A stretch of DNA of 64,000 nt from Paenibacillus sp. CF384 (GTDB lineage Bacteria; Bacillota; Bacilli; Paenibacillales; Paenibacillaceae), in NCBI RefSeq assembly GCF_900106745.1, contig NZ_FNNV01000005.1, forward strand, positions 248,001 through 312,000. Reading direction: 5' to 3'. Below are positions 8,347-17,181 of the stretch, piece by piece. A program made the translations under genes and the position numbers. The notes beneath the pieces were generated by a model. That model did no database searches and had not been told where the DNA came from. It saw only the letters and a program-made list of their open reading frames with translations. Within the stretch, counting starts at the first letter, position 1; each line of letters begins with the position of its first letter.

Positions 8347-9918
8347 CTATAGATTCTGTACGCTTATCCCCGCTGCCGGGTCAAAGGTCAGCATTTTCGT
8401 TCCGATCTTATCGATAAAGAACCGATCATGGCTGACGGTTATGACTGCCCCCGGGAAATGAATCAATGCCTGTTCCATGACCTGAATGCTCGTCAGGTCC
8501 AGATGGTTGGTCGGCTCATCCAAGATGATGACAGCCGCTCCCGAGAGCAGACATTTTGCCAATGCAACACGGGCTTTCTGTCCCCCCGATAGATTGCCGA
8601 TGAACTTGCTTAGGTCCATCTCCGAGAACTGCAGCATCGAGAGGAATTTGTTCACCTTCTTACGCGGAGCATCGAGTCCTAGGCCGTATGTGTTCACCGC
8701 ATGGCTAACCGTGTCCTTGGGATTAAGCTCCTCCCACATGCGGTTGAAGTACGCGTAACTGACGCCCTTCTCCCAGGACACCTCACCGGATTCAGGCTTC
8801 TCCTGTCCGGTTAACACCTTAATCATCGTTGACTTCCCGCTTCCGTTAGAGCCAACAATGACCAGCCGATCTTCTTTTTGGATATCGAAGCTGACCTGCT
8901 CGAAAATTTGCCGCCCCTCGTAGGATTGGCCTATATTTTTCACTTCGCACAGCTTGTCCGGAAAACGAAGCTTCTCGTAAATATCCGTAATCAGCACGTT
9001 AACCGGATGCGGCTCGATCCGTTTCTTGTTATCTGCCAATTGACGGGAGAGGCGATCCTTCGACGATTTGCGGTTTGCCCGGTTGTCGATCGCTTCGGAT
9101 TCCATAAGGAGCAGCTCTTCCTCCCACTCGAACTGACGGTCGAGCTCCTTCTTGCGCATCTTCTTCTTACGAATATAGTCCGTGTAATTACCTTCGTATT
9201 CCTGAAAATGATAGTTTTCGATCTCAATCGTACGTGTCACTACTTTATCGATAAATTGCCGGTCATGCGAAATGAGAATCATGGCGCCTTTGAAGCGATA
9301 CAGCCATTGCTCCAGCCACGCAATGCCTTCCATGTCTAAGTAGTTGGTAGGCTCGTCTAGCAATACGACGTCAGGCTGCTCAATGAGCATTTTGGCCAGT
9401 GCCGCACGGTTACGCCAGCCTCCCGACAGCTCGTCCACCGGCTGATGGCGCGACCTGTCGTTAAATCCAAGCTTCGTCAGCACCGTGTTAATTTCAACGG
9501 ATACGTTCCAGCCGTCCAGATGCTCCATTTGTTCGAACAACTCCGCCTGTCTTGCAAGCAGCCGCTCCATTTCGCCGTCATCGGTGACGAAACCCAGCTT
9601 CTCCCCGACCTCCTGAAGCTCACGCTCGATCAGAGCGACCTGCTCGAAGCAATTTTCCAGCTCCTGCTGAACCGACAAGCTGCCGTGCATTTCGGAGAAT
9701 TGCGAGAAGTAACCGATTCTAACCTGCGGATCGACTTCCACATTGCCGGTTGTGGGCTCTTCTTGCCCCATAATGAGCTTGAATACCGTCGACTTCCCGG
9801 CTCCATTGCGCCCAATTAGGCCGATTCGTTCTCCCTGCGTTACTTTGAAATAAATATTGCGAAAAATCATCGACTCTTCGTACTTCTTCGTTACATCTTC
9901 CAATCGGATTACGCTCAT
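8347..9918 (-). CDS. ABC-F family ATPase
   Basis: 523 residues with two ATP-binding cassettes on one chain and no membrane segments, as in ribosome-associated ABC-F proteins. Cassette 1 has Walker A GLIGRNGAGKST, signature LSGGWRNRAALAKML and DEPTNYLDMEG. A charged linker rich in K, R and E follows (~240-310). Cassette 2 has GSNGSGKST, LSGGQKARVALAKCL and DEPTNHLDLTS. Family members act on the ribosomal E site to relieve stalling or protect from antibiotics; which applies here cannot be told. Length is close to YfmM/YkpA-type proteins. It is a single gene; GGGGT lies ahead of ATG 9918. Confidence 0.92.
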   Translation of the reverse strand: MSVIRLEDVTKKYEESMIFRNIYFKVTQGERIGLIGRNGAGKSTVFKLIMGQEEPTTGNVEVDPQVRIGYFSQFSEMHGSLSVQQELENCFEQVALIERELQEVGEKLGFVTDDGEMERLLARQAELFEQMEHLDGWNVSVEINTVLTKLGFNDRSRHQPVDELSGGWRNRAALAKMLIEQPDVVLLDEPTNYLDMEGIAWLEQWLYRFKGAMILISHDRQFIDKVVTRTIEIENYHFQEYEGNYTDYIRKKKMRKKELDRQFEWEEELLLMESEAIDNRANRKSSKDRLSRQLADNKKRIEPHPVNVLITDIYEKLRFPDKLCEVKNIGQSYEGRQIFEQVSFDIQKEDRLVIVGSNGSGKSTMIKVLTGQEKPESGEVSWEKGVSYAYFNRMWEELNPKDTVSHAVNTYGLGLDAPRKKVNKFLSMLQFSEMDLSKFIGNLSGGQKARVALAKCLLSGAAVIILDEPTNHLDLTSIQVMEQALIHFPGAVITVSHDRFFIDKIGTKMLTFDPAAGISVQNL

Positions 9919-10142
9919 GACAATACCCCTTCTGCTTCCGTCCGTCTTAGGTGATTATACCACTATATTTAACTGAGTACCCTCACAACGGTTGAGCCTG
10001 CGTCGCCTATGTAGAAACGATCGCGGAAGGGACAAGCAGCGGCTTGTTCATTATTATACTATTAGACTGCAATTCGAACTTACTCCAACAAAAAACAGTG
10101 AAGAAGTCACCATGACTTCTTTACTGTTTCCAGATAAATATT

Positions 10143-10326
10143 CTAACGAACCGTAGAGGCCTTATTTGAATGAAAATACTCCGTAATAAATTCTAACGAA
10201 CCGTATGGGCCTTATTGACGGAAATTGGCGCGAAAATGGCGAAATTACACGAAATAAGACCTGCAGGGTTTGTTAGATTTTCAAATCGACTCGTTTGGCT
10301 CAAATAAGACTTGTAGGGTTCGTTAG
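10143..10326. repeat. Four-unit inverted-repeat element, copy B
   Basis: 25-base units at 10143-10167 and 10193-10217 (CTAACGAACCGT...CTTATT) and inverted units at 10252-10276 and 10302-10326 (AAATAAG...CGTTAG). Steps are 50, 59 and 50 bases. The unit is nearly identical to that at 26421. The spacers are unrelated in sequence. Confidence 0.92.
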
Positions 10327-10408
10327 ACCGAAAACCGACCTGATTGGGACTCAACATGCTGCCTATTGCTCAACATTTTCACGGTTTGCAGCTTGATTAC
10401 GAGGAGAT

Positions 10409-10589
10409 GTTGCAGATTATGCAACTTTCTCATGGCTTGTACCTCACTTCCGTGGAGATGTTGCAGATTATGCAACATTCTCCTCCTGAATCAGCTTATA
10501 GCCTCTTTACCGCTAGCGAATGTTGCATTCTGTGCAACATTCGCTAGATTTCAGCCCGAAAGACGGTAGATTGTTGCAGTTTGTGCAAC
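10409..10589. repeat. Array of four GTTGCA-N5-TGCAAC palindromes
   Basis: Palindromes at 10409-10425, 10460-10476, 10522-10538 and 10573-10589, with steps of 51, 62 and 51 bases. The third extends to 15-base arms (CTAGCGAATGTTGCA, 10514-10528, and its complement). There is no T run, so it is not an ordinary terminator. Together with copy B it fills the 716-base gap after the ABC-F gene; no gene is seen there. Confidence 0.9.
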
Positions 10590-10634
10590 ATTAGGTGGCG
10601 TCGGCTGAGTTACTTCGAGTGTATGCGAACCATC

Positions 10635-11432
10635 CTAGCCGCGAGCCGACCGCCGCTTCTGATTCGTTCTGGTCCGATCGATCGCCGCCGGCGTCTTGGC
10701 TTTCCGCGGAGGTCCGAAGCCGAGCTGCGAAATATACGAGCGCCAGCGTTTCTCGTATTGGGCGAATGTTGCCTTCACTTCTACCGCAACCGCGTCACGG
10801 TGGCGGACTGTCCCCATTTCCTCGTGGCGGCGGTAGGCACTGAGCGGCTCCGGGATCAGCAGAAACGGAATGCCCGTCAGCAGCACGCGGTACCAGTAAT
10901 CCAGGTCATGCGTATACTTCAGCCCTTCATGAAAAGGGCCGGTAATGCGATAAAGCGCCTTACTCATCATGACCGTGCAGCCATTAATCGGGTTGCTCGT
11001 TTGAAGCGCGCGATAGAACGCGCCGTTCTCGTAGCCCGGCGGGATGAGGTCGAGCTCCGTCATTTTGCCGCGGCCGTCGATGATATCGAAGCCGGTATGG
11101 CTGATGAGCGCTTCCTGCTCCTCCATCGCCTCGACTTGTCGTCTGATTTTGTCCGGATAGAATCGATCGTCGGAGCTCAGCCATGCTACATATTTGCCGC
11201 TGGCCAGGCGGAAACCTGCGTTCAGCGCGCTTGCCGTGCCGCCGTTCACTTTACCGGCATAATGAATTCGTCCCTCATACGGACGCATCTTCTCTGCATG
11301 CTTCGTTGAGCCGTCATCCACGACAATAATCTCGATATTGTCATAGGTCTGCGCGAGTGCACTCTCGATGGCTTCCGTCACATAGGGGTCGTTATAAAAG
11401 GGGATGACGATACTCACCTTCGGGTTTCCCAT
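10635..11432 (-). CDS. Family 2 glycosyltransferase
   Basis: 265 residues starting at ATG 11432 behind GGAGG. GT-A fold: SIVIPFYND at the start, IIVVDDGST, and the metal-binding stretch WLSSDDRFYP (~95); GLKYTHDLDYWYRV marks the acceptor half. The enzyme would add one sugar from a nucleotide donor to a surface glycan. The last ~30 residues are basic (RKAKTPAA..., ending NQKRRSARG), as in other transferases of this locus. It is the last gene of the block starting at 19466. Confidence 0.9.
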   Translation of the reverse strand: MGNPKVSIVIPFYNDPYVTEAIESALAQTYDNIEIIVVDDGSTKHAEKMRPYEGRIHYAGKVNGGTASALNAGFRLASGKYVAWLSSDDRFYPDKIRRQVEAMEEQEALISHTGFDIIDGRGKMTELDLIPPGYENGAFYRALQTSNPINGCTVMMSKALYRITGPFHEGLKYTHDLDYWYRVLLTGIPFLLIPEPLSAYRRHEEMGTVRHRDAVAVEVKATFAQYEKRWRSYISQLGFGPPRKAKTPAAIDRTRTNQKRRSARG

Positions 11433-11597
11433 CCTGCCTGCCTCCTGCTGCTTCTTCTTCTCTATTGTTGTCCTTTAACTTCAGCTTCTTCAACTTTAGC
11501 TCCTGATGCCTTTGAAGCTCCTGATGTTCCAGTTACTCCAAAAGCTCCTGTTGCCCCAGTTCCAGCTCCTGTCCCAGCACTAGCCTCAGCCTCAGCC
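11433..11597 (-). other. Low-complexity spacer between two glycan genes
   Basis: 165 bases with repeated AGCTCCTG-type and CCTCAG-type short words. In one frame they read as an Ala/Gly/Thr/Glu-rich tail, but that frame is out of phase with the SDR gene ending at 11598, so I treat it as non-coding or as the remains of a frameshifted tail. Confidence 0.45.
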
Positions 11598-12548
11598 TCA
11601 GCGCTGCCGCGCCGCTTCCAGCGTTTCGCGCAGCGACTGCTCCATCGGGATAAGCGGCGTCCAGCCAAGGGCGATGACGCCTTCGCAATTCAACGGCGCC
11701 GGCGAGACGGCTTGCGACTCGCCAACCTCCCACTGCAGCGGATGTTGCGCCAGCGCATCGAACGCATCCGCGATGTCGCCGAGCGTGCGCATTCGGCCGG
11801 AGGCGACCGGGTAGATGCGGCCGCTCTCTCCTGCGCGCAGCAGCAGCTCATACGCGCGAATCGCATCGCGCACATCCAGCAGATCGCGCTGCTCGCTGCG
11901 CGAAGACAGCCGAAACGGCGCCGGCGGAGCATCGCCGCTTGCCGCTGCCTGCTCCGCCCTGGCGGCGTAGCGCGCAAGCAGTGCGCACAAGCCGCCGGAT
12001 CGACCGGGGCCGATCAGATTCGACGGCTCGGCGATTACAACCTCCATGCCATAGAGCGATGTCCAGCTCTGGGCAATCAACACCTGCATCGTCTTGCTTA
12101 AGCTATACGGATGCTGCGGCTGAGGCCGCTCAGCACCGCCATGTTCAGCCGCAGCGAGCGGGAAGCGCAGCATCGAGCCGGCTACGACGACCCGGCACGC
12201 AGTCCCAGCCCGCCGCACACCTTCAAGCACGTGCACGGTACCCATCACATTACTTTGCAGCACGGCTGCAGGGTCATTCCATGAGGCACCGACCGCATTG
12301 GCGCCGGCCAAATGCAGCACATAGTCCGGCTTGGCACGCTCGATAAGCGCCAGCACCTCGGATTGCGCGGCCAGATCACAAGCCAGCACCTCATGCACGG
12401 CGTTCAGCCATGCCCACTCTTCTGCATCAGGCTGCGGCAGACGGCGAACGACCGCCGTCACATCCCAGCCTGCCTCGCTAAAGTAGCGGCAGGCATGCTC
12501 GCCGCAGAAGCCGCCGGCCCCTGTTACCAGGAGGCGCGGGCGGCTCAA
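11598..12548 (-). CDS. NAD-dependent sugar-nucleotide epimerase/dehydratase (SDR)
   Basis: 316 residues. The N-terminal Rossmann motif is GAGGFCGEH (a TGxxGxxG variant), with catalytic YSLSK near residue 147 and DLLDVRDAIRAY further on, as in extended SDR enzymes of the GDP-mannose 4,6-dehydratase and UDP-hexose epimerase group. The gene overlaps the RmlD-like gene upstream by 4 bases (ATGA), so they are co-translated. It is GC-rich and Ala-rich compared with its neighbours. It probably modifies a second nucleotide sugar for the same glycan; the substrate is not determinable. Confidence 0.85.
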   Translation of the reverse strand: MSRPRLLVTGAGGFCGEHACRYFSEAGWDVTAVVRRLPQPDAEEWAWLNAVHEVLACDLAAQSEVLALIERAKPDYVLHLAGANAVGASWNDPAAVLQSNVMGTVHVLEGVRRAGTACRVVVAGSMLRFPLAAAEHGGAERPQPQHPYSLSKTMQVLIAQSWTSLYGMEVVIAEPSNLIGPGRSGGLCALLARYAARAEQAAASGDAPPAPFRLSSRSEQRDLLDVRDAIRAYELLLRAGESGRIYPVASGRMRTLGDIADAFDALAQHPLQWEVGESQAVSPAPLNCEGVIALGWTPLIPMEQSLRETLEAARQR

Positions 12549-13387
12549 CCTTCATTCATCCAGTTCACAAGCTCCTCCAGCATCGGTACATAGCTGGGTG
12601 CTCGGTAGCCCCAATCGCTGCGCGAAGCTGCAAGCGTCCGATCGAGATACTGCCGATCATCGGGTACGATCTTGATCCCGCTTACGTGAAAGGCGGATTG
12701 AAACAAGTGCAGCAGCGTGAGCTTGCTTACCGTTTCGGCAGCTGTCAAATGGACCAATCCCCCAATCTCCGGATTTGCAATGGCATAATCCACTGCCTTG
12801 GCCAGCTCAAGCGTCGTGACCCCGTTCCACCGCACGTTCGCATAGCCGCTGACGGTTCCTTGCTGAGCGAGAAACCACTTCAGCAGTCCAATTCCTTGCG
12901 GCCGGATCTCAGGTCCAATAATGGACGTGCGAATCGTAAGATGGCGGGAGCCCGGCGCTTCGCCGAGCGCCTTGGATCTCGCATAGACGGAGGTGCCATC
13001 CGGCACATCCTGCTCGGAGTACGCACCTTTCATCCCGCTGAACACGCAATCTGAGCTGATATGAATAACGCGTGCCGGTGTGTCCAGATGATCGGCCAGA
13101 TGCCGCAGCCAATGAGGCAGAAACCCATTCACCTGATAAGCGGCAAGCGGATGCTGCTCGGCATCCTGATTCAGCACGCCCACCGCATTGACGATCACGT
13201 CCGGCTGAACGTCATACACGAGAGCAGCTACAGCCTCATTGTCTGCAGCATCCAACCGAAGCCCCTTAGCTCCCCCCTCTGCCGTTCGAGTCGTGTACAC
13301 AACATCCACTTCCGGATGCAGCTGTTCAAAATACCGGATCAGAACATGACCTGCCATGCCGCTTCCTCCGATAATGAGCAGCTTCAT
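12545..13387 (-). CDS. RmlD-like sugar-nucleotide reductase (WbvR-type)
   Basis: 280 residues with GGSGMAGH cofactor loop, VIHISSDCVFSG and catalytic Y-x3-K (YARSK), the RmlD/dTDP-4-dehydrorhamnose reductase pattern. It sits between a CapE-like dehydratase and another SDR, overlapping both by 4 bases. With the 2-epimerase at 14357 and the dehydratase at 13384 it forms the set used for UDP-L-FucNAc or UDP-L-QuiNAc. It lacks the C-terminal cupin of S. aureus CapF, which fits the RmlD-type WbvR of the L-QuiNAc/L-RhaNAc route better. That assignment is inference. Confidence 0.82.
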   Translation of the reverse strand: MKLLIIGGSGMAGHVLIRYFEQLHPEVDVVYTTRTAEGGAKGLRLDAADNEAVAALVYDVQPDVIVNAVGVLNQDAEQHPLAAYQVNGFLPHWLRHLADHLDTPARVIHISSDCVFSGMKGAYSEQDVPDGTSVYARSKALGEAPGSRHLTIRTSIIGPEIRPQGIGLLKWFLAQQGTVSGYANVRWNGVTTLELAKAVDYAIANPEIGGLVHLTAAETVSKLTLLHLFQSAFHVSGIKIVPDDRQYLDRTLAASRSDWGYRAPSYVPMLEELVNWMNEG

Positions 13388-14367
13388 GACAGAAACCCGC
13401 CCCGTACCAGCATCGACCGAATTTCTTCCTTCGTCAGCAAGGACTGACTGGAGCTGTAGCTCTCGAAATCGACGCTTGGGTAGCTGCTATAATGCTGCCG
13501 GAGCCCTGGAATATCAAGGGTTGGCAGAATGACCAAATACTCTTCATCGTACACAATCGTAGTCGTGCTTTCATGGTCGGTCAGCAGAATCTCATGTATT
13601 TTCTCCCCTGGCCGAATCCCTGTTGTCACCATCGTTGCAGGAATACCCAAGTCATCGATCAACACGGCAGCCAGGTCTACAATTCGGCAGGTTGGCATCG
13701 TCATCACGAAGATTTCTCCGCCAATGCTTTCCTCCGATGCTTTGAACAATAACGTGATGGCATCTTGCAGCGTCAGGAAGAAGCGCGTCATGTTCTTGTC
13801 TGTAATCCGCACTTGCCCTTTTTCCCTAATCTGATTCATAAACAGATGCACGACGCTCCCGTTCGTACCAAGTACATTACCGCCGCGCACGCAGACAAAT
13901 GTCGTATCGGAATGGAGCAGGTTCGCGTATACGATTAACTTCTCTCCAATCGCTTTTGTCATGCCATAGAAATTCGACGGGTTCGCCGCCTTATCTGTGG
14001 AGATATAGACGACTCGTTTGACCCCGTTTGCGATGGCGGCTTCGATGACATTTTGCGTGCCGATGACGTTCGTTTTGAGCGCTTCGTACGGCTGGTCCTC
14101 ACAAACGGGCACATGCTTCAGCGCTGCCAAATGAAACACGTAATCGACCCGCTCGCACGCACGCATCAATGCTTCTTTATCCCGAATATCTCCGATGCAG
14201 AAGGACAGACGCGAATCCTCAAACGTGCGGCTCATCGCCACCTGGCTGGACTCGTTACGGGAAAACACAATAATTTGTTTGGGCTGCTGAGGCAGCAGCT
14301 GGCGGATCAGTTCGTAGCCCCAGGACCCTGTTCCCCCGGTGACCAGTATGCGCTGATTAGTAAACAT
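13384..14367 (-). CDS. CapE/WbjB-like UDP-GlcNAc 4,6-dehydratase/5-epimerase
   Basis: About 327 residues. The true start is ATG 14367 behind GGAGGG, overlapping the end of the 2-epimerase by 11 bases. Motifs: TGGTGSWG cofactor loop, HLAALKHVP, and STDKAANPSNFYGMTK containing the catalytic residues of inverting dehydratases (PF02719 group). It would convert UDP-GlcNAc to a 4-keto-6-deoxy-L sugar intermediate, the first step of L-FucNAc, L-RhaNAc or L-QuiNAc synthesis. A frame extending upstream to 14412 lacks a ribosome site. Confidence 0.88.
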   Translation of the reverse strand: MFTNQRILVTGGTGSWGYELIRQLLPQQPKQIIVFSRNESSQVAMSRTFEDSRLSFCIGDIRDKEALMRACERVDYVFHLAALKHVPVCEDQPYEALKTNVIGTQNVIEAAIANGVKRVVYISTDKAANPSNFYGMTKAIGEKLIVYANLLHSDTTFVCVRGGNVLGTNGSVVHLFMNQIREKGQVRITDKNMTRFFLTLQDAITLLFKASEESIGGEIFVMTMPTCRIVDLAAVLIDDLGIPATMVTTGIRPGEKIHEILLTDHESTTTIVYDEEYLVILPTLDIPGLRQHYSSYPSVDFESYSSSQSLLTKEEIRSMLVRGGFLS

Positions 14368-15454
14368 TCCATTTCCCTCCAAGCACAAATTTAACCACTT
14401 TATCCGACACATCTTTGGCCAAATACCCGTCCGGACACTCCCAAACTGCAGGCAGCGAAGTCATGATGACCGCAGCCTCTTCGATTCGTTCCGCCTTCAA
14501 CCCGCATACAACATTACTGCCGCAGTCTATGGTTTCCGGACGCTCCGTCGTCTGCCGGATGGTGACGGTCGGAACACCGAACAGGCAGCATTCTTCTTGC
14601 ACGGTACCGCTGTCTGTAATGGCGCAGAAGGCATTCTGCTCCAGCCTGACAAAATCAAAGAACCCCAGCGGCTCATAGAAAACGACCCGCTCATCCATCT
14701 CCACGTTCACGGACCCGCTGTCGATCCGCGATCTCGTCCGTGGGTGAACACTGCAGATGACACGCTTGTCAAAGCGCGCCGCTACGCGATTAAGCCCCTC
14801 CAATATACCGGTCAGCCGCTCCGGCACATCGACATTCTCCGCGCGGTGCGCTGTCACGAGCACGTAGCTGCCAGCCTGCAGACCGAAGCGTTCCAGCACG
14901 TCGCTGGCATCAATCTGCGGCTTGTAATGCTCAATCACTTCATGGATCGGATTACCTGTCAGCACAATGCGATTGCTGGGAAAGCCTTCACGCAGCAAGT
15001 TGTTCTTGCTGTAGGACGTGTACGGCATGTTGATACTTGCGATGGCATCGATAATCCGGCGATTCTTCTCCTCCGGTACCGATAGATCGTAGCAGCGATT
15101 GCCCGCTTCCATGTGTACAACCGGAATCCCCATCCGTTCGGCGATGATGGCGCACAGTGCGCTGTTCGTATCGCCAAGCAGCAGCACCACATCCGGCTCA
15201 TGAGCGATCAGAATGCGTTCCACTTCTGCAAACATGACGGACAATTGACCGCCGAGCGTCTGCCGTGTCTCCGTGAACATATAGTCCGGCTGCCTCAGCC
15301 CCATCTCCCGGAAGAACACATCGCTAAGCGACGGCGAAAAGTTCTGCCTTGTATGCACGAGCACATGCTTCTCGGCCAGCGCATCCAGCTTCTGAATGAT
15401 AAGACTCAGTCGTATAATTTCCGGGCGCGTGCCCAAAATCGTTACAACGCGCAT
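14357..15454 (-). CDS. Non-hydrolysing UDP-HexNAc 2-epimerase (CapG/WbjD-like)
   Basis: 365 residues with the WecB/MnaA fold: GTRPEIIRLS at the start, HTRQNFSPSL in place of the HTGQH of UDP-GlcNAc epimerases, HMEAGNRCYD, TAHRAENVD, and SGTVQEECCLFGVP near the UDP-binding site. The HT-x-QN...DVFF wording is closer to the CapG/WbjD enzymes acting last in L-aminosugar synthesis than to ManNAc-forming enzymes. The next gene overlaps its 3' end, showing tight coupling. Start ATG 15454 follows GGAGGGACG. Confidence 0.88.
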   Translation of the reverse strand: MRVVTILGTRPEIIRLSLIIQKLDALAEKHVLVHTRQNFSPSLSDVFFREMGLRQPDYMFTETRQTLGGQLSVMFAEVERILIAHEPDVVLLLGDTNSALCAIIAERMGIPVVHMEAGNRCYDLSVPEEKNRRIIDAIASINMPYTSYSKNNLLREGFPSNRIVLTGNPIHEVIEHYKPQIDASDVLERFGLQAGSYVLVTAHRAENVDVPERLTGILEGLNRVAARFDKRVICSVHPRTRSRIDSGSVNVEMDERVVFYEPLGFFDFVRLEQNAFCAITDSGTVQEECCLFGVPTVTIRQTTERPETIDCGSNVVCGLKAERIEEAAVIMTSLPAVWECPDGYLAKDVSDKVVKFVLGGKWNVY

Positions 15455-15494
15455 GAAACGTCCCTCCTTCGTCGTTCAACTGACGGGCGAGCTG

Positions 15495-17018
15495 CTATCG
15501 CTTCTTCTTAGCGCCCCTTGCCCGGTTCCTCTGGCGCCCCGGTTGCCTTCGGCGCTTCAAGCTGCCTTGCTTCCGAACGCCATGACGGCGCCGGTTCTTC
15601 CCTGCTCGGCCTGTAAGCCGTTTGCCACCCTTTCTTCTACTTCTGTACGCCGTGCCAATCGGCTCGCCTTTCGGCCATGCGGCAATGTAAACATCCGGAA
15701 CCTCGCGAATCTCATCCATGCGATATCCTGCTCTGTAGAAGGAGCGTGCCGATCGAAAAGGACGGAGAACGCCATTGTCAAACTTGTAGATTATAGGTGT
15801 GCCGCTGCCTTTGAGCACCGTTGGCGGTGCATATCCACGGAGAGCCAGCGTAGCAATGAACCTGAGCAGCCGGTCCCGATAGGCATTAACCCCGTACACT
15901 TCATGAGCCGCTTGCACATTGCGCGCGCCAATCGCTTGCATTGCAGCCTCATCAGCCAGCAGCGATGACACGCAGTGCGTTAGTCCTCCCGTATCCCCCA
16001 CGGGTACAACGTAGGCTTCGTTTCCGGTAGCTCGGCCTATTTCAGAGAGTCCGCCGGAGCCGTACACGACGACCGGCTTTCCGAACACCATGCCCTCAAG
16101 CGCCGTCATGCCGAAGCCTTCCACCGTTAAACTGGGTACAACGAGTACATCCATGGCCGGATAAACCGTCTCCACCTGCTCTTCGAACCGAATCCAGCGA
16201 AATCGCTCCATCAGTCCGCGGTCTCTGGCGATGCCTATGCATTTGTCAAAATAGCCCTGATCCACCGGGTTGCCCACGATGAGATACATCGCTTGGGGAT
16301 GCTGCTCTGCCGTGTTTACGGCCATTTGCATGAAATGCTCAAGTCCTTTTAGCTCAAAGATCGACGATGAAATGTACCCGACCACTCGTTGTTCATCAGC
16401 AATCGCCAGCTGCTTGCGCCGATTGATGCGGTGCTGCTGCCAACCATGCGGATTCAGCTCGCTCTGATGCCAAGACGGCGGAATCAACGTCGATTTGGGA
16501 ATCATCCCCGGCGTGCGAAGCGGTGCCAGTGTCGTCTCTGAGATGCCGACGATGTAGTCCGAATATTGCTCGATAACGGAAGCTGCGAGCGCGGTATGAG
16601 GGGTTTCCCGGATGGCTTCCATAACCGTCCAGACGACAGGAATACCAAGCAGCTTGCCGGCAATTGCAGGCATTGGATGAACGCATGTATTGGCTATGAT
16701 GATACTCGGCCGTTCGTAATGAATGAGCCGAATCAACTGCAGCCATAAGGGATCACGTTGGTGAGTGCCTATCTCATCCGTCATATGAGAGAGTCCTAGA
16801 TACAGAGGCACGACGAGTGGAATTTGATGCACGATGACCGTAATTCCCAGCTTGCGTGCATTTGCGGCAATAATGCCCTCATTGGGAACGACAAGCGTGC
16901 AGGCGAAGGAAGGCAGCAGCTCCCTGACCATAAACAGCAGCAGTTTCTCGGCGCCTGTCACATATTGCGGGCTGCAAATATGCGAGAATACTAGCATTTT
17001 TGGTTTGCTAAGCTTCAA
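15495..17018 (-). CDS. Family 4 glycosyltransferase with C-terminal PxGxPI-type module and basic tail
   Basis: About 507 residues from a TTG at 17018 behind GGAGGGGAG; an ATG at 17057 upstream has no good ribosome site. The GT-B core has SHICSPQYVTGAEK near the start and the GT4 donor-site pattern EGFGMTALEGMVFGKPVV. After ~residue 400 comes a ~55-residue module (GSGTPIIYKFDNGVLRPF, then AAWPKGEPIG) that recurs in the GT2 at 34402. The last ~45 residues are almost entirely Lys, Arg and Gly (RKGGKRLTGRAGKN..., ending GAKKKR). It probably elongates the locus glycan; the tail may bind an anionic surface. Confidence 0.88.
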   Translation of the reverse strand: MKLSKPKMLVFSHICSPQYVTGAEKLLLFMVRELLPSFACTLVVPNEGIIAANARKLGITVIVHQIPLVVPLYLGLSHMTDEIGTHQRDPLWLQLIRLIHYERPSIIIANTCVHPMPAIAGKLLGIPVVWTVMEAIRETPHTALAASVIEQYSDYIVGISETTLAPLRTPGMIPKSTLIPPSWHQSELNPHGWQQHRINRRKQLAIADEQRVVGYISSSIFELKGLEHFMQMAVNTAEQHPQAMYLIVGNPVDQGYFDKCIGIARDRGLMERFRWIRFEEQVETVYPAMDVLVVPSLTVEGFGMTALEGMVFGKPVVVYGSGGLSEIGRATGNEAYVVPVGDTGGLTHCVSSLLADEAAMQAIGARNVQAAHEVYGVNAYRDRLLRFIATLALRGYAPPTVLKGSGTPIIYKFDNGVLRPFRSARSFYRAGYRMDEIREVPDVYIAAWPKGEPIGTAYRSRRKGGKRLTGRAGKNRRRHGVRKQGSLKRRRQPGRQRNRARGAKKKR

Positions 17019-17181
17019 TTGGTTGACTCCCCTCCGCCTTTTCATCGCAGCTTTCAAAACCCTAGTTGTACAATATATTGTGACGGCTACTTAAACGGCA
17101 CGACATTTGAACCTTTCCAAACGCACAAAATACCGCCGACTCAATCTCCGCTGCTCACTGTGAATGATAGGTGTCCCCCTC

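Noticed and set aside
10409..10589. Intrinsic terminators
   Set aside because: The palindromes lack T runs and occur as a spaced array.
11462..11668. Ala/Gly-rich minus-strand frame as an extra small gene
   Set aside because: It overlaps the end of the SDR gene in another frame and is low-complexity only.
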